The position numbers were made by a program, and so were the translations under genes. The notes under the pieces are model-generated. The model worked only from the letters and a program-made list of their open reading frames with translations. It made no database searches and was not told the origin of the DNA. This document shows positions 29,355 through 32,374 of a stretch of DNA of 32,374 bases, piece by piece. The stretch comes from CAZCCC01 sp964535715 (GTDB taxonomy: Bacteria; Patescibacteriota; Patescibacteriia; Buchananbacterales; UBA6539): the NCBI GenBank assembly GCA_964535715.1, contig CAZHUO010000016.1, forward strand, positions 1 through 32,374, written 5' to 3'. How positions within the stretch are numbered: the first letter of the stretch is position 1; each line of letters starts with the position of its first letter.

Positions 29355-29768
29355 TTATTGGCTTATTATTCTGACTGAAAAAGACGACTCCGGTTCAGCA
29401 TCAACCTTGCCAAAATCAAATTTTAAATCAAGCGATCCGGCCTTTATTACTTCCAGCTTCCATTCATCGATGAAGTCATAATTTTGCTCATCCAAAACAG
29501 TAATCTTGTGTTCAGCTAAATTTAAAAATTCGCTTGCTTCATAACTTACCAAGCTCCATTGATAATTTTTGTAATCTTTGCCGCTAAGCTTCAAATTTAA
29601 AGTGTCGCCAACCCTCACTTGAATTTCCTGGCCATTTTTTTCTGAAATATCAATTGTTTCTTTGACAACTTTTGGAGTACTATTTAGATTTTCTTGATTT
29701 GAGCTCGAGCAGGCCGATAGAAAAAAAACTGATAAAATAGCTGCTGAGATAAAAATTTTTTTCTTCAT
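29355..29768 (-). CDS. Chagasin-like (I42) lipoprotein
   Basis: A 137-aa lipoprotein (ILSVFFLSAC; lipobox LSAC). The mature domain shows the pattern of chagasin/inhibitor I42 proteins: QEIQVRVGDTLNLKLSG, then YKNYQWSLVSYEASEFLNL (Tyr-x-Trp in place of the usual GYxW loop), and a final FDFGKVDAEPESSFSVRI (the usual FxYxRPWE loop changed). The fold is probably present; inhibitory loops are diverged, so cysteine-protease inhibition is uncertain. It lies between ricT and the GerMN lipoprotein with 4-6 nt spacing, so it is probably co-transcribed. Confidence 0.75.
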   Translation of the reverse strand: MKKKIFISAAILSVFFLSACSSSNQENLNSTPKVVKETIDISEKNGQEIQVRVGDTLNLKLSGKDYKNYQWSLVSYEASEFLNLAEHKITVLDEQNYDFIDEWKLEVIKAGSLDLKFDFGKVDAEPESSFSVRIISQ

Positions 29769-29772
29769 ATAA

Positions 29773-30570
29773 TTATTTTTTTATTTCTACGTCAATGATA
29801 TTTTTTTCCTGATTGTCCAGCATCACTTCAACCGAGCTTTTTAAAGTATTCCACGACAAGACTTTTCCTTTGCCTTTTGGGGTTTTTATAACCGATCCGA
29901 TCGGCGGCAGTATTTTTGCCGCTTCTTCATAGACTTGGCGCTCAAAAGCGAGGCAACAGCGAAGCCGTCCGCAAATTCCAGAAAGCCGATCTGAGCCGCG
30001 ATGTGAAACCTGCTGCATATCAGCCAAGTCCGAAGTAATGCTTTCAAGTTCGCGCAAATGCGTCTTGCAGCACAAATTCCGGCCGCACGAGCCAAGGTCG
30101 CCGGAAATTCTTGCTTCATCGCGGATGCCTATTTGCTGAAGCCTAATTGACTTATGGAAATTATGAGTCAAATCTTTTACTAGCTGGCGAAAATCGACTC
30201 GGCCGTCGGCAATAAAAGGAAATACTAACCGGCTGCCGTCGAAAGAAAAATGAGAATCTATTATTTTCATCGGCAGAGAGTAGCGCTCAACTGTTTTTTT
30301 ACAAAATTCAATCGCTTGCGGTTTTTGTTTTTTTAGTTCGGCAAAAGAATTTACATCGTCAGTTGTCACCTTTCTGATTAAACTGGCAAGATTATTTTTT
30401 GCAGAAAATTCCGTTTCAGAAATTTCTTTCAGACCAATTACTTTGCCAATATCATTAACATTATCATATTTAATGACAACCTGATCTCCGAGTTCAAGCT
30501 TAAAGTCATTTACTTCTGCCTCATAAGTCTGATCCCAGAAAGCAATTTCAACTTTGGCTATTTTAGGCAT
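29773..30570 (-). CDS. ricT: PSP1-family protein RicT/YaaT
   Basis: A 265-aa cytosolic protein of the PSP1 C-terminal family. In Bacillus RicT (YaaT) binds FeS clusters with RicA and RicF and affects RNase Y processing and development. The Cys-rich core is visible: GDLGSCGRNLCCKTHL near residue 157 and LSGICGRLRCCLAFE near residue 194. Also typical: LPMKIIDSHFSFDGSRLVFPFIADGRVDFRQLVKDL and the C-terminal strand GKGKVLSWNTLKSSVEVML. RicA and RicF are not in the window. The ribosomal-protein/tsf genes just upstream (6 nt) suggest co-expression with translation genes. Confidence 0.93.
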   Translation of the reverse strand: MPKIAKVEIAFWDQTYEAEVNDFKLELGDQVVIKYDNVNDIGKVIGLKEISETEFSAKNNLASLIRKVTTDDVNSFAELKKQKPQAIEFCKKTVERYSLPMKIIDSHFSFDGSRLVFPFIADGRVDFRQLVKDLTHNFHKSIRLQQIGIRDEARISGDLGSCGRNLCCKTHLRELESITSDLADMQQVSHRGSDRLSGICGRLRCCLAFERQVYEEAAKILPPIGSVIKTPKGKGKVLSWNTLKSSVEVMLDNQEKNIIDVEIKK

Positions 30571-30575
30571 AGTAA

Positions 30576-31358
30576 TTAAATTTGAAAACGATGAAAATTT
30601 AGAACTTCAATTCCCTGCCCGCTTTCGGCAATTTTGGCTTCAACCTTTTTTTTGTCATCCTTAATAAAAGGTTGATTAATCAGGCAGACTTCTTCGTAAA
30701 ATCTATTAAGCTTGCCCAAAACTATCTTCTCAAACATCGCTTCGGGTTTCTTTTCGGCCTTCAGCTGTTCGATATAAATTTCTTTTTCTTTTTCAATTGT
30801 TTCAGCGGGAATATCCTGCGACTTTATGTATTTTGGCGACATGGCGGCAACCTGCATTGCCAAATCAACCGCCAGTTCAAGGCTGCCGCCTGACAAAACG
30901 ACGACTGAAGCGATTTTTTTATTCGAATGCAGATAGGTGCCGATAATCTCCCCTTCAAAAATTTTATATTCCGACAACTGGATATTTTCGCCTATTTTAA
31001 TTATCAATTCATCTTTAATTCGCTTTTCCGCCCAGGGTTTAAATTTTTCTTCGCCATTTTCCAGCAAGTATTTGGAAAATTCACCGACCGTATTTACAAA
31101 ATCCTGATTTAGAGAAACAAAATCGGTTTCACAAGCAAGCCCGGCTACGGCAACTTTTTTGCCAGATACGGCAAATGAAATTACGCCTTCTTTAGTCTGG
31201 CGTTCTGATTTTTTTGCCGCTTTAATCGAGCCTTTTTTTCGAAGAAATTCCACTGCTTTATTTATATCATTATCAGACTCAGAAAGCGCCTCGCGGCAGT
31301 CGCCTATTCCGGCGCCAGTCAAATCTCTAAGCTTGGTTATTAGATTAGTATCAATCAT
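30576..31358 (-). CDS. tsf: Elongation factor Ts
   Basis: Guanine-nucleotide exchange factor for EF-Tu; 260 aa. The N-terminal UBA-like segment is LRDLTGAGIGDCREALSESDNDINKAVEFLRKKG, and the core signature is GLACETDFVSLNQDFV near residue 75. AVDLAMQVAAMSPKYI and the C-terminal part (FIKDDKKKV) are standard. It is shorter than E. coli Ts (283 aa), similar to many small-genome forms. It is preceded by rpsB on the same strand, the near-universal bacterial order, and followed by ricT. Confidence 0.97.
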   Translation of the reverse strand: MIDTNLITKLRDLTGAGIGDCREALSESDNDINKAVEFLRKKGSIKAAKKSERQTKEGVISFAVSGKKVAVAGLACETDFVSLNQDFVNTVGEFSKYLLENGEEKFKPWAEKRIKDELIIKIGENIQLSEYKIFEGEIIGTYLHSNKKIASVVVLSGGSLELAVDLAMQVAAMSPKYIKSQDIPAETIEKEKEIYIEQLKAEKKPEAMFEKIVLGKLNRFYEEVCLINQPFIKDDKKKVEAKIAESGQGIEVLNFHRFQI

Positions 31359-31409
31359 ATTTTATTTTATCATTAATAATCGGCCGTATTATCGCCAATT
31401 AGTTATTTT

Positions 31410-32141
31410 TTATTTTTTGATTGCGGAAGCTTTTATTTGTTCCTGATTTTTATTCTTTTCAGCCAGTCCTTCCTTAATGGCGGATGCAATCAATGAGGTA
31501 ATCAGCTCGATTGATTTTACCGCATCATCATTTGCCGGAATCGGATATGTAATTTTTTCCGGATTAATATTGGTATCGCACATTGCAACAATTGGAATAT
31601 TTTTTTTAATCGATTCAAGCACTGCTGTTTTTTCATCTTTTACGCCGCAAATAAAAACCGCGTCGGGAATTTTGGTCATATTTTCAATTCCGCCGACCGA
31701 CATTTGAAGCTTCTCAATTTCACGTTTGAATTCCAGCTGCTCTTTTTTGGTATATTTATCCATTTCTCCGCTGGCTTTTTCTTTTTTTAAAGTGCTGAAT
31801 CTTTTTATTACCCTTTTGATTTCAACAAAATTGGTAAAAGTGCCGCCAAGCCAATGTTCGGAAATGTAAGGCATCTCGCACTCCTGGGCATATTTTTCAA
31901 TAATCGGCTTAGCCTGCTTTTTTGTGCTCAAAAATAAAATAGTGCCGCCATTGCTCACTATTTTTTTGACAAAATCTAAAGCTTCCTTGAGCTTTTCTTG
32001 TGTCTTTTCTAAATTAATAATATGAAACCCGCTTTTCGCCGTGAAAATAAAAGGTTCCATTTTTGGATGACGCCTAGACTGCTGATGTCCAAAATGAACA
32101 CCACTTTTAAGCATCGTCAGTAAATCTGGGATTTCTGGCAT
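31410..32141 (-). CDS. rpsB: 30S ribosomal protein S2
   Basis: A 243-aa S2 protein of the small ribosomal subunit. Characteristic blocks: LLTMLKSGVHFGHQQSRRHPKMEPFIF at the N-terminus (the usual HFGHxxxxWNPKM, here with RRHPKM), HIINLEKTQEKLKEA, ILFLSTKKQAKPII, HWLGGTFTNF, PDAVFICGVKDEKTAVLE and PIVAMCDTNINPEKITYPIPANDDAVKSI. The C-terminal KKNKNQEQIKASAIKK is a basic tail. A sigma70-like promoter and a structured leader precede it; an AAAGGA site lies about 10 nt before the ATG. Confidence 0.98.
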   Translation of the reverse strand: MPEIPDLLTMLKSGVHFGHQQSRRHPKMEPFIFTAKSGFHIINLEKTQEKLKEALDFVKKIVSNGGTILFLSTKKQAKPIIEKYAQECEMPYISEHWLGGTFTNFVEIKRVIKRFSTLKKEKASGEMDKYTKKEQLEFKREIEKLQMSVGGIENMTKIPDAVFICGVKDEKTAVLESIKKNIPIVAMCDTNINPEKITYPIPANDDAVKSIELITSLIASAIKEGLAEKNKNQEQIKASAIKK

Positions 32142-32195
32142 AATTTTTTTTCCTTTTTTTACTCCGCAAAAATTGCGAAGACCTCTACCGCTTCT

Positions 32196-32246
32196 TAATT
32201 AGAGCCCAAAATGGTTTTTTAAAAATATCTTGGGCAGGACTAATTA
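32196..32246 (-). promoter_or_regulatory. Structured rpsB leader hairpin
   Basis: In the transcript GCCCAA pairs with TTGGGC, enclosed by TAATTA on both sides, with a roughly 20-nt loop. It sits 55 nt before the rpsB start in a leader of about 140 nt. S2 and other ribosomal operons are often autoregulated through such leaders; that role here is inferred. It does not match a leader family known to me. Confidence 0.55.
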
Positions 32247-32285
32247 AAATATCACGGTATGTGTGATTGATTAATTAACTACTAC

Positions 32286-32314
32286 ACTATAATAGATTGA
32301 ATAAAAAAAGTCAA
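32286..32314 (-). promoter_or_regulatory. Sigma70-type promoter of rpsB-tsf
   Basis: TTGACT (32309-32314), a 17-bp spacer, and TATAGT (32286-32291) on the minus strand. It is the best consensus promoter in the window and gives a leader of about 140 nt. Confidence 0.8.
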
Positions 32315-32353
32315 GGAGCGCGTAATGGGCCAATAGCTTGGCAACACCTAAGG

Positions 32354-32374
32354 TATAATAACCATATGACTAAT
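32354..32374 (+). other. Possible divergent promoter and gene start at edge
   Basis: TATAAT at 32354-32359 on the plus strand is followed 5 nt later by ATG ACT AAT running off the window. If real, it would be the only plus-strand gene here and nearly leaderless. Too little sequence is present to judge. Confidence 0.25.

Noticed and set aside
28476..30570. Sporulation system suggested by RicT, GerMN and Gmad2 domains
   Set aside because: These domain names come from Bacillus but the families are widespread in non-spore-formers; no sporulation regulators or spore structural genes are present.
32142..32374. tRNA or other stable RNA gene upstream of rpsB
   Set aside because: No cloverleaf, T-loop or CCA pattern could be found; the structured part fits an mRNA leader better.

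Overview
The window is AT-rich, compact bacterial DNA in which essentially every gene lies on the minus strand, so transcription runs from high to low coordinates. Many short Lys/Asn/Ile-rich proteins, several unrecognised small lipoproteins, weak ribosome-binding sites and a NiFe hydrogenase beside a minimal glycolytic gene set suggest a Patescibacteria (Candidate Phyla Radiation) genome, perhaps of the Parcubacteria type. This placement is inferred from gene content, not from a phylogeny. TAA, TAG and TGA all act as stops, so the recoded-UGA lineages are unlikely.

Reading in the direction of transcription, the right end (32.1-28.5 kb) is a translation operon, rpsB-tsf, followed by ricT/yaaT and two lipoproteins (one chagasin-like, one Gmad2-GerMN). 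Next come gap (28.3-27.2 kb), a 75-aa unknown protein and a small HExxH zincin. From 26.0 to 15.0 kb lies a group 3b-type NiFe (sulf)hydrogenase island. It encodes beta (FeS), gamma (FAD/NAD(P)H), delta (small) and alpha (catalytic) subunits, HypC, a HypA that lacks its zinc ribbon, a NikM/CbiM-type metal transporter, an EamA transporter, a DUF6390-like protein and several unknown membrane or secreted proteins. The catalytic subunit is encoded already ending in its final Ni-binding motif.

From 14.9 to 5.1 kb is the lower-glycolysis block: a methyltransferase overlapping pgk, a lipoprotein, a SIMPL-domain protein, eno, an unknown gene, a GIY-YIG endonuclease gene and two adjacent gpmI paralogues. 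With gap, this gives every step from glyceraldehyde-3-phosphate to phosphoenolpyruvate. The left end (5.0-0.07 kb) holds three glycosyltransferases, mreB and a small charged protein, all fitting cell-surface construction.

The non-coding DNA is unusually structured. Most longer spacers hold a different AT-rich hairpin built from words of about 7 nt. A heptanucleotide repeat runs through spacers and coding ends of the hydrogenase island. A GIY-YIG gene sits between inverted repeats, and the repeat together with an eno tail and a GIY-YIG head is duplicated around one unknown gene. A roughly 58-bp dispersed repeat occurs before eno and after gap. The most unusual protein-level points are the zinc-ribbon-less HypA, the hydrogenase large subunit without a cleavable tail, a 28-aa Cys/Lys micro-ORF beside the metal transporter, and substitutions at 3-phosphoglycerate-site motifs in PGK.
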